Both the position numbers and the translations under genes were made by a program. From Niabella sp. (GTDB lineage: Bacteria; Bacteroidota; Bacteroidia; Chitinophagales; Chitinophagaceae): 64,000 bases of DNA. The first letter of the stretch is position 1. Each line of letters begins with the position of its first letter. This document shows positions 1 through 8,713 of this stretch, one piece after another. The stretch is from contig JAGIAT010000004.1 in the NCBI GenBank assembly GCA_017744715.1, positions 62,001 to 126,000 of the forward strand, written 5' to 3'. Under the pieces are notes generated by a model. That model saw only the letters and a list, made by a program, of their open reading frames with translations. It was not told the origin of the DNA and searched no databases.

Positions 1-540
1 AAACAGGATGGTTCCGTTGTTCACCAGCTGTTCTTCAAAATGATTGATCTGTTCAAAACGTTTTTTCCAGAAATCCTTCGGAAGGTCTTTCACCGTTTCG
101 ATCCCCGGCATATTTTCTTTGAGCAGGTATTCCGGATGCACCCTTGTAACCAGTACATTTTCGTAATGGGTCCGATTGAAAACGCCAAACTTCCCCTTTT
201 CGGGCAATGCAATGGCATGCCGCCACAAATAATCGTGCTGCAGTTCCAGCACCGACGGCGTTTTAAAACTGTTTACTTCCACTCCCCGCACATTAAATTC
301 CTTGAACACCTGCCGGATCAGACTGTCCTTGCCGGCTGTATCCATCCCCTGTAAACACACCAGTACACTGTACCGGTTATGCGCATACAACTTTTCCTGA
401 AAGGCACTGAGCTCTTTTCGGATGTCTTTCAGTGCGTTTTTGGCATCGGCCGCGTTGATGCGATCCGAAATATCCGTTGGATGCGCTGAAAGTTTAAAAT
501 CGTCCGATACCTTGAATTGTTTTCCGAAACCTGTTTTCAT
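1..540 (-). CDS. ppk2: Polyphosphate kinase 2 family protein, 3' end outside the window
   Basis: PPK2 enzymes transfer phosphate between polyphosphate and nucleotides in the cytoplasm. The visible 180 codons start at an ATG whose complement is at 538-540. They contain a Walker A-like loop (QGMDTAGKDS) around residues 62-71, then ELQHDYLWR and a downstream FNRTHYENVLVTRVHPEY block, both typical of PPK2. The C-terminal half, including the Walker B region, lies beyond base 1, so the subclass (AMP-, ADP- or polyphosphate-forming) cannot be judged. It is followed upstream by a repeat-filled spacer and has no operon partner in view. The family call is firm; substrate direction is unknown. Confidence 0.9.
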   Translation of the reverse strand, partial: MKTGFGKQFKVSDDFKLSAHPTDISDRINAADAKNALKDIRKELSAFQEKLYAHNRYSVLVCLQGMDTAGKDSLIRQVFKEFNVRGVEVNSFKTPSVLELQHDYLWRHAIALPEKGKFGVFNRTHYENVLVTRVHPEYLLKENMPGIETVKDLPKDFWKKRFEQINHFEEQLVNNGTILF

Positions 541-865
541 GTGTCTTTTTTTTGGCTACGGGAAGATACAATATTCGAAATTCTAAATGTAAAATTTTAA
601 ATCCGGGGGCTTTGTTGGCTTTTAGCGGTCAGTTTTCAGTTATCAGTTTTTAGTTTTCAGTAGTCAGGAATCCAGTATCCAGAATCGAGAAGCCAGAATC
701 GTCAAAACGGCATCCAACATGAATCCTTAAACTTTAAGTATGAAACGGCTATTAGTTTTCAGTCTTCAGTTTTTAGTTTTCAGTAGTCATAAATCCAGTA
801 TCCAGAATTGAGAAGCCGGAAGCCGGGACCGATAACCGTCAAACGGGAACACGGAACCTGAAACC
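541..865. repeat. Gene-free spacer with a duplicated 123-bp unit made of CAGTTTTCAG-like words
   Basis: No gene is visible between ppk2 and the transporter. A block starting CAGTTTTTAGTTTTCAGTAG at 644 recurs at 767, a period of 123 bp. Both copies continue with AATCCAGTATCCAGAAT, GAGAAGCC and CGTCAAACGG-like words. Inside the unit, shorter words such as AGTTTTCAGT recur imperfectly. The same vocabulary appears in other spacers of the window. Confidence 0.8.
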
Positions 866-1750
866 TTAAACCAGGGCTTTCCGCCGGTTGTTCCGCTTCA
901 GGATCACTGCGTGCAGGATCAATGTAAGACTGATGATGGTGAAGCCCAGGTAAAAGCCGTTATTCAGCGATTTGTTTTCTTTTAAAATAATAAATGCCAT
1001 CAGGATCCCATACAAGGGTTCCAGGTTGTACGACAAGCTTACCGTAAAGGCTGAAAGCTTTTTCAGCGCGCTCATGGAAAACTGGAAAGCCACTACCGAA
1101 CAAAGCCAGGCCAGCACCAGCAGCCATAAAAAATCAGACAGCGAAGGCAACAGGGTTGCTACCGGAAACAGATGCAGATACAGGGGCATTACCAGGGAAA
1201 GGGTGATGAACCCACCGGTCATTTGCCAGGTAAGTACCGTTTGCATATTGGTGCGTTTCATTGAAAATTTTAACAGGATCGGGAATAAGGCCGCAAAGAA
1301 AGAAGAAATAAAGCCCAGTATGATCCCCAGCTTATATTGTGCGTCAAAATGAAAAATGAGGTAAATTCCAAATACGGAACAAAGCCCCAATATCAATTCG
1401 GTTTTCTTGATCGGCACCCGGTTGAGGAGCGGCTCAAGAATAGCGGAGAAGAAACCAACGGCTGAAAGACAAACCAGACCAATGGAAACATTTCCATACT
1501 TGATGGAAGCATAAAAAAACACCCAATGCAGGGCCGACAAAAAACCGATACCGCAGATCTTCAGCGCTTCTTTTGCAGATAGCCGCTGCAGTTTGCCGGT
1601 GGCCCACATCAGCACCCAAAGCGTTATCCCCGCAATCATCAGCCGGTACCATACGAGCAAGCCTTCATTGAGCGTGATCAACTCTCCTAAAAGGCCTGTA
1701 AAACCAGCCAGTAATACCGCAATATGCAATTGTAAAAACGCTTTTTTCAT
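866..1750 (-). CDS. EamA/DMT-superfamily transporter
   Basis: A 294-residue integral membrane protein with about ten hydrophobic segments and internal two-fold similarity, as in EamA (drug/metabolite transporter) proteins. The N-terminal half has a GLLGELITL helix and the second half a PLYGILMAF motif characteristic of the family. Its substrate cannot be read from sequence; family members export amino acids, purines or metabolites across the inner membrane. It is divergent from the arginine deiminase gene with only 96 bp between start codons, so joint regulation and an amino-acid-related substrate are possible, but this is inference. Confidence 0.85.
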   Translation of the reverse strand: MKKAFLQLHIAVLLAGFTGLLGELITLNEGLLVWYRLMIAGITLWVLMWATGKLQRLSAKEALKICGIGFLSALHWVFFYASIKYGNVSIGLVCLSAVGFFSAILEPLLNRVPIKKTELILGLCSVFGIYLIFHFDAQYKLGIILGFISSFFAALFPILLKFSMKRTNMQTVLTWQMTGGFITLSLVMPLYLHLFPVATLLPSLSDFLWLLVLAWLCSVVAFQFSMSALKKLSAFTVSLSYNLEPLYGILMAFIILKENKSLNNGFYLGFTIISLTLILHAVILKRNNRRKALV

Positions 1751-1780
1751 CCGGTGTGCAAGCTAATTAAATTACAGAAC

Positions 1781-1812
1781 TTTGATCACAAACATTCATT
1801 GTCTTATTTTTG
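1781..1812 (+). promoter_or_regulatory. Bacteroidota-type promoter of the arginine deiminase gene
   Basis: TTTG at 1781-1784, a 20-nt spacer, then TATTTTTG at 1805-1812. This matches the -33/-7 consensus (TTTG, about 19-21 nt, TAnnTTTG) recognised by the primary sigma factor of this phylum. The predicted transcript starts near 1818, leaving a leader of about 30 nt. Confidence 0.85.
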
Positions 1813-1846
1813 TTAATAACAGACGTTAGCGTTTTAATTATCTTAT

Positions 1847-3277
1847 ATGCAGATAAATGTTACATCGGAAATTGGTTTATTAAAGAAATTGCTGGTACAC
1901 AGTCCGGACAGCGGTATCGGGAAAGTGATCCCCTCAAAAGCACAGGACTGGTTATTTGAAGACATTGTACACCTCAACACCATTCGTCGCAAAGAATACG
2001 ATTATTATACAAAACTGTTATTGTATTTCCTGGATCCGGCACTGATAAAAGGCCGTTTAAAAGCGATAGACGATCCTGAAAATGATTACCGTTTTTTTAA
2101 ACCAGGCAGTGCGGGCTTCCATCATTCAAAAAATGTAATCGAGATCGAGGTATTGCTGGCAGAAATTCTCCGGAACGCTGCCATCCGGCAAAAGCTCGTA
2201 GCCTCTGTTTGCGCCATTGAAAACTGTTCCTACCATACCCAGGAAATGCTGCTGACACAAAAACCGGAGGAGCTGGCCCGGATCTTTATCAGTGGCACGG
2301 GCACCAACCTGGAAATGTTGTTTCCGCCCGTACCGAATTTTATTTTTACCCGGGATATTGGTATCGTGATCAAGGATCATATTCTGTTAAACAAGCCCGC
2401 TAAAAAGGCACGTTTGCGCGAAGCGCTGCTGATGAAATATATTTTCTTCAATCACCCGCTATTTAAAGATTACCGGAACAATATCATTGAGCTCTCCGAC
2501 AGTCCGTATCATTTTCTTCTGCCCGTGGATGCCGATGAATACAATGTAACGCTGGAAGGCGGTGATGTTATGGTGGTGAGCAGCGAGCATGTGGTCATCG
2601 GCATCAGCGAGCGTACCAGCATGGCAGCGGCCCACCAGGTAGCCACCACGCTTTTTAAAAAGAATATCGTTAGCAAAGTAACCCTGGTGCAGATCCCGCA
2701 GAAACGGGAGTATATGCATATCGATACGATCTTTACCCAGGTAAAAAAAGATACCTGGGTGATGCTGGGAGCCTTCTCAAAAAAGCAGGCAAAAAAAGAA
2801 ATGAGTGACCTGATCTTAAGGGCGATCGAAGACCAGAAACCGGAAACAGCCGTTTCCATTATCCAGTTCCGGAAGGACAATATTTCAAAGCCCGTTCGCT
2901 TTGCCAGCCTGGAAGACCTGCTGGTGGATATCAGCAAAAAGGATCTGAAGGTAAAGGGAGCCGTAAAGATCATTCATTCCGGCAACGATGAATTTCCTTT
3001 TGACCTGCGCGAGCAGTGGACCGACAGCTGTAACCTGCTGGCGCTGAAAGACGGTGTGGTAGTGGGTTATGACCGGAACGACAAAACACTGGAAGCCTTC
3101 CGGAAAGCAGGTTTTACCATTGTTGACATAAAAGCATTGCTACCGCAACTGGAAAGCGGCGCAGTAAATCCGCAAAAGCTAAAGGACACGTTCATTACCA
3201 TTCCTTCAGCAGAGCTGTCCAGAGCCCGCGGCGGCTTTCATTGTATGAGCATGCCGCTGCTGCGGGAAGCGCTGTAG
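1847..3277 (+). CDS. arcA: Arginine deiminase family protein
   Basis: Arginine deiminase hydrolyses L-arginine to L-citrulline and ammonia. The 476-residue product shows the guanidino-modifying fold signature: an ADI-like N-terminus (EIGLLKKLLVHSP), TRD near residue 168, EGGD near 237, HIDT near 291 and the nucleophilic Cys near 466 in GGFHCMSMPL. It is about 60 residues longer than the usual 400-410-residue ArcA, so it may be a divergent subfamily. No arcB (carbamoyltransferase) or arcC (carbamate kinase) is nearby. Instead a CtlX-type hydrolase follows 118 bp downstream, suggesting that citrulline is hydrolysed rather than phosphorolysed. Another amidinohydrolase activity cannot be excluded. 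Confidence 0.85.
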   Translation: MQINVTSEIGLLKKLLVHSPDSGIGKVIPSKAQDWLFEDIVHLNTIRRKEYDYYTKLLLYFLDPALIKGRLKAIDDPENDYRFFKPGSAGFHHSKNVIEIEVLLAEILRNAAIRQKLVASVCAIENCSYHTQEMLLTQKPEELARIFISGTGTNLEMLFPPVPNFIFTRDIGIVIKDHILLNKPAKKARLREALLMKYIFFNHPLFKDYRNNIIELSDSPYHFLLPVDADEYNVTLEGGDVMVVSSEHVVIGISERTSMAAAHQVATTLFKKNIVSKVTLVQIPQKREYMHIDTIFTQVKKDTWVMLGAFSKKQAKKEMSDLILRAIEDQKPETAVSIIQFRKDNISKPVRFASLEDLLVDISKKDLKVKGAVKIIHSGNDEFPFDLREQWTDSCNLLALKDGVVVGYDRNDKTLEAFRKAGFTIVDIKALLPQLESGAVNPQKLKDTFITIPSAELSRARGGFHCMSMPLLREAL

Positions 3278-3395
3278 GAATGATTTTTGAATATATTTCC
3301 TCATGACGAAAACCAAGGGGCCTTTTATTCATCACCAGCCGGAATGATAGCGGCCAAACTTTTTTTCTTTAATAGTTGTTCATTTATTAACAGGT

Positions 3396-4325
3396 ATGCA
3401 AACAACCGCACACTTACTCATGATCCGGCCCATCGCCTTTGGGTTTAATGCCGAAACGGCCGTAAATAATGCATTTCAAAAAGAAAACGACGACTGGAAT
3501 GTAAACGAAAAGGCCCAGGAAGAGTTCGACCAGCTGGTGGCGCTTCTTCAAAGTCATCAGATCGATGTACAGGTGGTACAGGACCAGCCTCAACCCTATA
3601 CGCCCGATTCGGTTTTTCCGAATAACTGGATCTCCATGCACAACGACGGACAGATTGTGCTTTATCCGATGTTTGCGGCCAACCGGAGAACAGAACGGGA
3701 CAAAGGTGTGGTGCATCAGTTGATGGAACAATTCATTATTTATTCCAAGGTAGATCTTACGGGCTATGAAAAAGAGCAGCGCTTCCTGGAAGGAACCGGC
3801 AGCATGGTGCTGGACCGTGTACACCAGAAGGCCTATGCCTGCCTCTCTCCCCGTACGGATGAGCAGGTACTGCTGGATTTTTGCGGGGTGCTCGATTTTA
3901 CCCCGGTAACCTTTCATGCAACCGATGCCGGCGGTACCCCGATCTACCACACCAACGTAATGATGAGCGTAGCTGAGGATTATGCGATTATTGCTACCGA
4001 CAGCATAACGGATAAAGCAGAACGGGCGCGGGTTTTGCAGTCGCTTACCGATACCGGTAAAGAAATCATCTCCATCAGCCTTGAACAAATGGAACATTTC
4101 GCAGGCAATGCGCTGCAGGTAAGGAATACCGACGGCCAACGATTCCTGGTAATGTCTTCTGCCGCGTACCACTCCTTATCCGATGCGCAAAAACAACGGC
4201 TGGAAAACTATAACCCTATTTTACACGCACCGCTGACCACCATTGAACAGAACGGCGGCGGCAGTGCCCGTTGTATGATTGCAGAAATATTTCTTCCGCT
4301 GCAACCGGCATCTCACCCTCATTAA
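3396..4325 (+). CDS. ctlX: CtlX-type citrulline hydrolase (arginine deiminase-related)
   Basis: A 309-residue protein of the amidinotransferase/deiminase superfamily. It opens with ...LLMIRPIAFGFN, has the VFPNNWISMH block near residues 73-82, TNVMM near 188 and a C-terminal catalytic Cys at residue 293 in GGGSARCMIAEIF. This pattern matches the CtlX family, in which a Francisella member is reported to act as a citrulline ureidase forming ornithine, ammonia and CO2. It lies in the same direction as the arginine deiminase, 118 bp downstream, and its stop is 10 bp before the next gene. The biochemical direction here is inferred from family and context. Confidence 0.82.
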   Translation: MQTTAHLLMIRPIAFGFNAETAVNNAFQKENDDWNVNEKAQEEFDQLVALLQSHQIDVQVVQDQPQPYTPDSVFPNNWISMHNDGQIVLYPMFAANRRTERDKGVVHQLMEQFIIYSKVDLTGYEKEQRFLEGTGSMVLDRVHQKAYACLSPRTDEQVLLDFCGVLDFTPVTFHATDAGGTPIYHTNVMMSVAEDYAIIATDSITDKAERARVLQSLTDTGKEIISISLEQMEHFAGNALQVRNTDGQRFLVMSSAAYHSLSDAQKQRLENYNPILHAPLTTIEQNGGGSARCMIAEIFLPLQPASHPH

Positions 4326-4335
4326 AAACACATAC

Positions 4336-4929
4336 ATGAAACAGGCCTTTCTTTATCTGGCAGCATGGTGTATATCCATTGCAGCGCACGCACAGGATGC
4401 TTACAAAGACAGCATCGACCGTTTTATAACAGACTATGTAAAAAATCACCAGGTTGTTACCGGTACAGAAAAACAATACTTCCGGTTTTTCCCTGTAAAT
4501 AAACAGTACCGGGTAACGGCACGTTTTCAAAAAGAAGCGAAAAGCGATTGGGTTTCCGTTCCTACTTCCAATGGCAAGCCAAAACAATACCGTATTTACG
4601 GATGGCTGCTGTTTACTTTAAACGGGAAGCCGCAAAAGCTGGCCGTTTACCAGTCGCAATTGCTCCTTCAAAAAGAAGAATATTTCGACTACCTGTTCCT
4701 GCCTTTTAAAGACGCCACCAACGGTAAAGAGAGCTATGAAGCCGGCCGCTACCTCGATCTGAAAACCACAGACATCAAAAACGATTCGATAGTACTGGAC
4801 TTTAACAAGGCCTACAACCCGTATTGCGCCTATGTAAGCACCGGCTATAGCTGTCCCTTTCCGCCGAAGGAAAATCATTTAAAGATTGCGGTGAACGCCG
4901 GCGAAAAACAATTTGCCCGGGAACATTAA
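4336..4929 (+). CDS. DUF1684 domain secreted protein
   Basis: A 197-residue protein of the DUF1684 family, recognised from DSIDRFI at the N-terminus, FLPFKDATNGKESYEAGRYL and the C-terminal DFNKAYNPYCAY...YSCPFPPKENHL block. The ATG at 4336 is chosen over one 57 nt upstream (4279, inside ctlX) because it gives a clean signal peptide (MKQAFLYLAAWCISIAAHAQ) directly before the conserved domain. The protein should be exported. Its molecular function is unknown. It follows ctlX by 10 bp, so co-transcription is likely. Its stop overlaps that of the convergent reductase gene by 4 bp. Confidence 0.85.
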   Translation: MKQAFLYLAAWCISIAAHAQDAYKDSIDRFITDYVKNHQVVTGTEKQYFRFFPVNKQYRVTARFQKEAKSDWVSVPTSNGKPKQYRIYGWLLFTLNGKPQKLAVYQSQLLLQKEEYFDYLFLPFKDATNGKESYEAGRYLDLKTTDIKNDSIVLDFNKAYNPYCAYVSTGYSCPFPPKENHLKIAVNAGEKQFAREH

Positions 4930-5828
4930 GCACCGGCATCCACGGATAGCGTCCGCTCCATCCCTTCCCGGAAGGACAGCGGCGTATACCCCAGCAATTG
5001 CTGTGCCCTGGAAATATCCAGCCCGCTTTTTAACGGGCGTTGCGCCAGCGCCGGCAGGTCGGCCGTGCGTACCGGTTTTAGCTGATGTGCATGAATGCCT
5101 AAAAAGGCTGCTGCATCCATCGCCATCTGGTAAGGCGAGCGGACATCTATCCCGCAAAGATGAAATACACCCGTTGCCTTTTTTTCTATAATGGCTGCTA
5201 TGCCCTTTGCCAGGTCCGGGGCATAGGTAGGCGTGCGTTCCTGGTCGTTTGTAAGCGAATAGGCTTCGTTGTTTCGGAGCTTTTTTGCGATCATCGTCAT
5301 AAAACAATCACGGCCGTACAGCGGCTTTCCGTAAACGAACACGGTGCGTACAATAGCCCAGTCATGGTCATATGCTTTCACGGCTTCTTCCGCTTCCAGC
5401 TTGGTGCGGCCATAATAGCTGATCGGGTCTGCCGGGTCATCCTCCCGGTGCATACCCTGCTTTCCGTTAAAAATAAAATCGGTAGACAGGAAAATAAAAA
5501 AGCTTTTATAATCGGCTGCATTCAACAGCAATTGCAGGGTTCCCGCAGTGTTTACCTTATAGGCCTCCGCCTGGTTCAGCTCGCAGTCGTCCGGCTTGCT
5601 CATGGCACCGCTATGCACCACCACATCCGGCTGCACAGCCTCAAAAACAGCATCCAGCATATACGGATCGGTAAAATCCAGCTGAATAAACCGGTACCCC
5701 GGATGCCCGTCAAACGCCGATAAATCCGGTGTCCGGGAAGACGCATATACCTGGTGGCCGGCATCCAGTAACTGCTGTACTACATAACTGCCAACCAAAC
5801 CATTTGAACCTGTTACCAAAATTTTCAT
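4926..5828 (-). CDS. RmlD-like NAD(P)-dependent sugar-nucleotide reductase (extended SDR)
   Basis: A 300-residue extended short-chain dehydrogenase. The Rossmann motif GSNGLVG is at residues 7-13, STDFIFNG at about 115-122, and the catalytic YxxxK is Tyr139-Lys143 (YGRTK). Overall order and length match dTDP-4-dehydrorhamnose reductase (RmlD), which makes dTDP-rhamnose for surface polysaccharides. No rmlABC genes are nearby, so the exact substrate is uncertain. The gene converges on the DUF1684 gene with a 4-bp overlap of stop codons and no separate terminator. Confidence 0.8.
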   Translation of the reverse strand: MKILVTGSNGLVGSYVVQQLLDAGHQVYASSRTPDLSAFDGHPGYRFIQLDFTDPYMLDAVFEAVQPDVVVHSGAMSKPDDCELNQAEAYKVNTAGTLQLLLNAADYKSFFIFLSTDFIFNGKQGMHREDDPADPISYYGRTKLEAEEAVKAYDHDWAIVRTVFVYGKPLYGRDCFMTMIAKKLRNNEAYSLTNDQERTPTYAPDLAKGIAAIIEKKATGVFHLCGIDVRSPYQMAMDAAAFLGIHAHQLKPVRTADLPALAQRPLKSGLDISRAQQLLGYTPLSFREGMERTLSVDAGA

Positions 5829-6235
5829 ACTACAATAATAGCAACATAAAATGAAAATGCGATCGGGATTTGAGATTTGAGATATCAGCTGTCAGATTTA
5901 AGTCATCAGTTTTCAGACATTAGATTTCAGACGGTGACATCCGGGATCGGGGAACTGGCATGAATCATGGCGTATTAAAACAATCTACCTGAAACGTTGA
6001 ACATTAAACATTGAACGGCTTTCAGCCTTCAGTTATCAGAAGGCTCAATGTCCCGCCGGTCTTCGTGTCACCCGGAAAAATGTGGAATGCGCCAACAGAT
6101 CTGCAAGAATGAAGCAGTATCTAAGAATGTTAAACGGCGCCCGGCATTTAGTTATCAGTATGGCGCATTAAGTATGAAACCGGATCTAACCTCGAACATT
6201 GAACTTTAAACCTGAAACAGCTTTCACCCTTAAAC
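5829..6235. other. Gene-free spacer with degenerate word repeats
   Basis: About 400 bp upstream of the reductase hold no gene. The text is built from recurring short words: GGGATTTGAGATTTGAGAT, GTCATCAGTTTTCAGACATT, CAGCCTTCAGTTATCAG, TTAGTTATCAG, GAACATTGAAC and TTTAAACCTGAAAC. The same words appear in the spacers at 0.6, 33.4, 35.1 and 45.5 kb. I see no clear promoter of the TAnnTTTG type here. Confidence 0.7.
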
Positions 6236-6262
6236 AAAAAAAGCCCCGGCATCCCGGAGCTT
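6236..6262 (-). terminator. Rho-independent terminator of rpoD
   Basis: On the minus strand a hairpin with arms 6241-6249 and 6254-6262 (one C/A mismatch, CATC-type loop) is followed by a run of U (A-run at 6236-6240 on the plus strand), 27 bp after the rpoD stop. Confidence 0.85.
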
Positions 6263-6288
6263 TTATCTCTTTGCTATGGTAACGCTGC

Positions 6289-7146
6289 TTATCCCAGGTA
6301 GGATTTCAGAGCGCTGCTATACCGTGCTTTCTGCAATCTTTTAATGGCGCGCTCCTTGATTTGGCGGATCCGCTCCTTGGTAAGATCATATTTCTGACCG
6401 ATCTGTTCAATCGTAACACCATTTTCTCCATCCAGTCCGAAATACGCATTTACAATTTCTGCCTCCCGTGGAGAAAGGGATTTTAATACCCTGCGGATTT
6501 CGTTGCGGAGCGAATCCTTCATCACGTCATCATCCGTATCGGAGCCGCCTTCCAGCAGGTCGCCCATGGCCACATCTTCTGCTTCATGCACGGGGGCATC
6601 CAATGACGTATGCCGCGTATTGCTCTGGAAGATATTGTTGATTTCCGTTTCGCTCATTTCCAGCAATTCAGAAAGCTCTTCTGTAGAAGGCTCCCGCTCA
6701 TGCTCCTGTTCAAATGCCATATAAGCTTTATTGGCTTTGTTATAGGTACCGATTTTATTCTGGGGTAAACGTACCAGCCTGCCCTGCTCAGCCAAAGCCT
6801 GCAGGATGGACTGACGGATCCACCAAACCGCATAAGAAATAAATTTAAACCCCTTGGTTTCATCAAAACGCTGCGCCGCTTTGATCAGGCCCAGGTTCCC
6901 TTCGTTGATCAGATCACTAAGAGAAAGTCCCTGGTGTTGGTATTGCTTCGCCACGGACACCACAAAACGCAGGTTCGCCTGAACCAGCTTATCCAGCGCA
7001 CGCTGATCGCCCATTTTTATCTTCTGGGCCAGTGTTGTTTCCTCTTCCGGCGTGATCATAGAAATCTTCGAAATTTCCTGAAGATATTTTTCGACCGCCT
7101 GAGAGTCACGGTTAGTAATTTGTGTAGCAATTTTTAGCTGGCGCAT
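6289..7146 (-). CDS. rpoD: Primary sigma factor RpoD/SigA
   Basis: The housekeeping sigma factor that directs RNA polymerase to -33/-7 promoters. At 285 residues it has the compact form of Bacteroidota: region 1.2 (DSQAVEKYLQEISK) begins directly after a short N-terminus, and the long acidic region 1.1 of proteobacterial RpoD is missing. Region 2 (NLRFVVSVAKQY, DLINEGNLGLIKAA, FKFISYAVWWIRQ), region 3 and region 4 (LSPREAEIVNAYFGL, helix-turn-helix TIEQIGQKYDLTKERIRQI) are complete. A TATCTTTG element about 90 bp upstream and a terminator just downstream make it a single-gene unit. Confidence 0.97.
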   Translation of the reverse strand: MRQLKIATQITNRDSQAVEKYLQEISKISMITPEEETTLAQKIKMGDQRALDKLVQANLRFVVSVAKQYQHQGLSLSDLINEGNLGLIKAAQRFDETKGFKFISYAVWWIRQSILQALAEQGRLVRLPQNKIGTYNKANKAYMAFEQEHEREPSTEELSELLEMSETEINNIFQSNTRHTSLDAPVHEAEDVAMGDLLEGGSDTDDDVMKDSLRNEIRRVLKSLSPREAEIVNAYFGLDGENGVTIEQIGQKYDLTKERIRQIKERAIKRLQKARYSSALKSYLG

Positions 7147-7231
7147 AATAGAATTAAATTATAAGAACCGTCCCCTGTGAGAGGGCCGGATTTCCGATAG
7201 AACAATATTAACAGTTTTTTTTAAAAACATT

Positions 7232-7239
7232 CAAAGATA
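7232..7239 (-). promoter_or_regulatory. -7 element upstream of rpoD
   Basis: TATCTTTG on the minus strand fits TAnnTTTG. No good -33 TTTG is seen at the right spacing. The predicted leader is about 85 nt. Confidence 0.45.
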
Positions 7240-7321
7240 CAACAGAAATTGCGAAAAACCATCCGGCTTCCCGAAACTTCTCTGTAATATAACAGTTTTT
7301 TAGAAAGTTAGTTACAATTGA

Positions 7322-8608
7322 TTATGACGTTTTTTCAACAGTTTTTCCTTCCTGGTACCGGCGTTTTAATAAAACAATCATTACAATTCCCGCAATGATC
7401 ATTAAAAAAGAGATCAGCTCGGCCTGGGTAATCTGCATTCCCAGGAAATTCATTTTTACATTTACCCGTATCTTTTCAATAAAAAATCGCTCTAACCCAT
7501 TTAATATCAAATAAATACCAAAAAGAACACCGGCCACCTTAAATCGTTTCCGGATAGCCAAGATCAGTCCGAAAAGGATCAGTCCCATGATGATCTCGTA
7601 AAGCGACGTGGGAAATACCGGTACGGGCAGGTGATTGCAATACTTACCGGTACAACCGGCCAGCGGCACCCCGGCCTCGTTTACGTTGTGTGGAAAATCA
7701 TAGGCAAAAAACCAATCCGGCAGAAAACTCAGGAAACCCGGCTTGGGGAAAAATGCGTGATGCGTGGAATTATGTGCAAAAAAATCTGCCTGCTGCGCAA
7801 CGGTTGCCTGAAATTCGCTCAGGTTCGCAGGAAGGATACCGCCGTTAGCGGTGGTTTTGAATGCCGCATTGTAAATACCCCAGTCACCGTCACCGGAAAC
7901 CTGGCATCCGATACGTCCCAGTCCATAAGCCAGCATCATTACCGGAGCCATTACATCAAGAAAATGCAGGAAGGGAATCTGGTGTTTCCGGGTGTACCAC
8001 CAAAGCGCAATGCCGGCACAGATAAGCCCGCCATAAAACGTAAGCCCCGACATGGAGAAGATAGACGATGGATCCTTAAGAAAGGAATCCCAGTTTTCAA
8101 AGGTATCAAACAACTTGGCTCCCAGGAGTCCGAAGATAATGGCGATCATGGTGATCTCTCCTACCCGGTCATGCGGCCAAACCCGGATGGTGCGGGTTTC
8201 AGGCGTAGCCAGCTTTTGCCGGTTTTTTTCGCGCCACTTTATAAAGGCAAACACAGCTCCCAAACCGATACCCGCCAGCAGGTTTCCCTGTGAGGAAAAA
8301 ATATATTCCTGTGGGTTTACCATGCTGCCCCTGGTCATAAACAATCCGAGGATCTTGTACCCCAGTAAAAACCCAAGGCCAAAGTTGGTTGCCAGTTCAA
8401 CGGTTGATGCCGGCTTTCCAACCACCACTTTTTCCTCAACCGGGCCCAGCAGTCCTTCCTTTCCCTTGCGGCGCAGCTCTTTAGCCAGAATAACGGAGCA
8501 AATGATAAAGGCCAGTGCAACAAAAAAACCAAAGGAGTTTACAAAATGCAGAAAGTTCCACTCAATTCCGAAAAAATCTTTAAAAACGTAATACAGGTTT
8601 GGATACAT
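7322..8608 (-). CDS. lgt: Prolipoprotein diacylglyceryl transferase
   Basis: Lgt transfers diacylglycerol from phosphatidylglycerol to the lipobox cysteine of prelipoproteins in the inner membrane. The 428-residue product has about seven hydrophobic segments and the Lgt signature region in its Bacteroidota form, GRIGCQVSGDGDWG, near residues 232-245, plus FPTSLYE and GLERFFIEKIRVN near the C-terminus. It is much longer than the 290-residue E. coli enzyme because of an N-terminal extension and an insertion after the signature. It stands between terminators with its own promoter, so it is probably monocistronic. Several putative lipoprotein substrates are encoded in this window. Confidence 0.93.
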   Translation of the reverse strand: MYPNLYYVFKDFFGIEWNFLHFVNSFGFFVALAFIICSVILAKELRRKGKEGLLGPVEEKVVVGKPASTVELATNFGLGFLLGYKILGLFMTRGSMVNPQEYIFSSQGNLLAGIGLGAVFAFIKWREKNRQKLATPETRTIRVWPHDRVGEITMIAIIFGLLGAKLFDTFENWDSFLKDPSSIFSMSGLTFYGGLICAGIALWWYTRKHQIPFLHFLDVMAPVMMLAYGLGRIGCQVSGDGDWGIYNAAFKTTANGGILPANLSEFQATVAQQADFFAHNSTHHAFFPKPGFLSFLPDWFFAYDFPHNVNEAGVPLAGCTGKYCNHLPVPVFPTSLYEIIMGLILFGLILAIRKRFKVAGVLFGIYLILNGLERFFIEKIRVNVKMNFLGMQITQAELISFLMIIAGIVMIVLLKRRYQEGKTVEKTS

Positions 8609-8632
8609 GTGTTAAAGTTGAGCGCAATATTA

Positions 8633-8640
8633 CAAATATA
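8633..8640 (-). promoter_or_regulatory. -7 element of lgt
   Basis: TATATTTG on the minus strand, 24 nt before the lgt ATG, matches TAnnTTTG. The -33 element is weak. Confidence 0.55.
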
Positions 8641-8713
8641 AGGCAGGTTTCAGGTTTAAATGCTTAAAGTTTTCCTTCCGGTGCTTCAGAGGCTTTCAAT
8701 TAGGTACAAAAGA

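Noticed and set aside
3414..4172. 252-codon open frame antisense to ctlX
   Set aside because: Shadow of a long real gene; no family features, and the sense strand has conserved catalytic motifs.
4279..4335. Upstream start for the DUF1684 gene
   Set aside because: It lies inside ctlX, and the start at 4336 gives a clean signal peptide.
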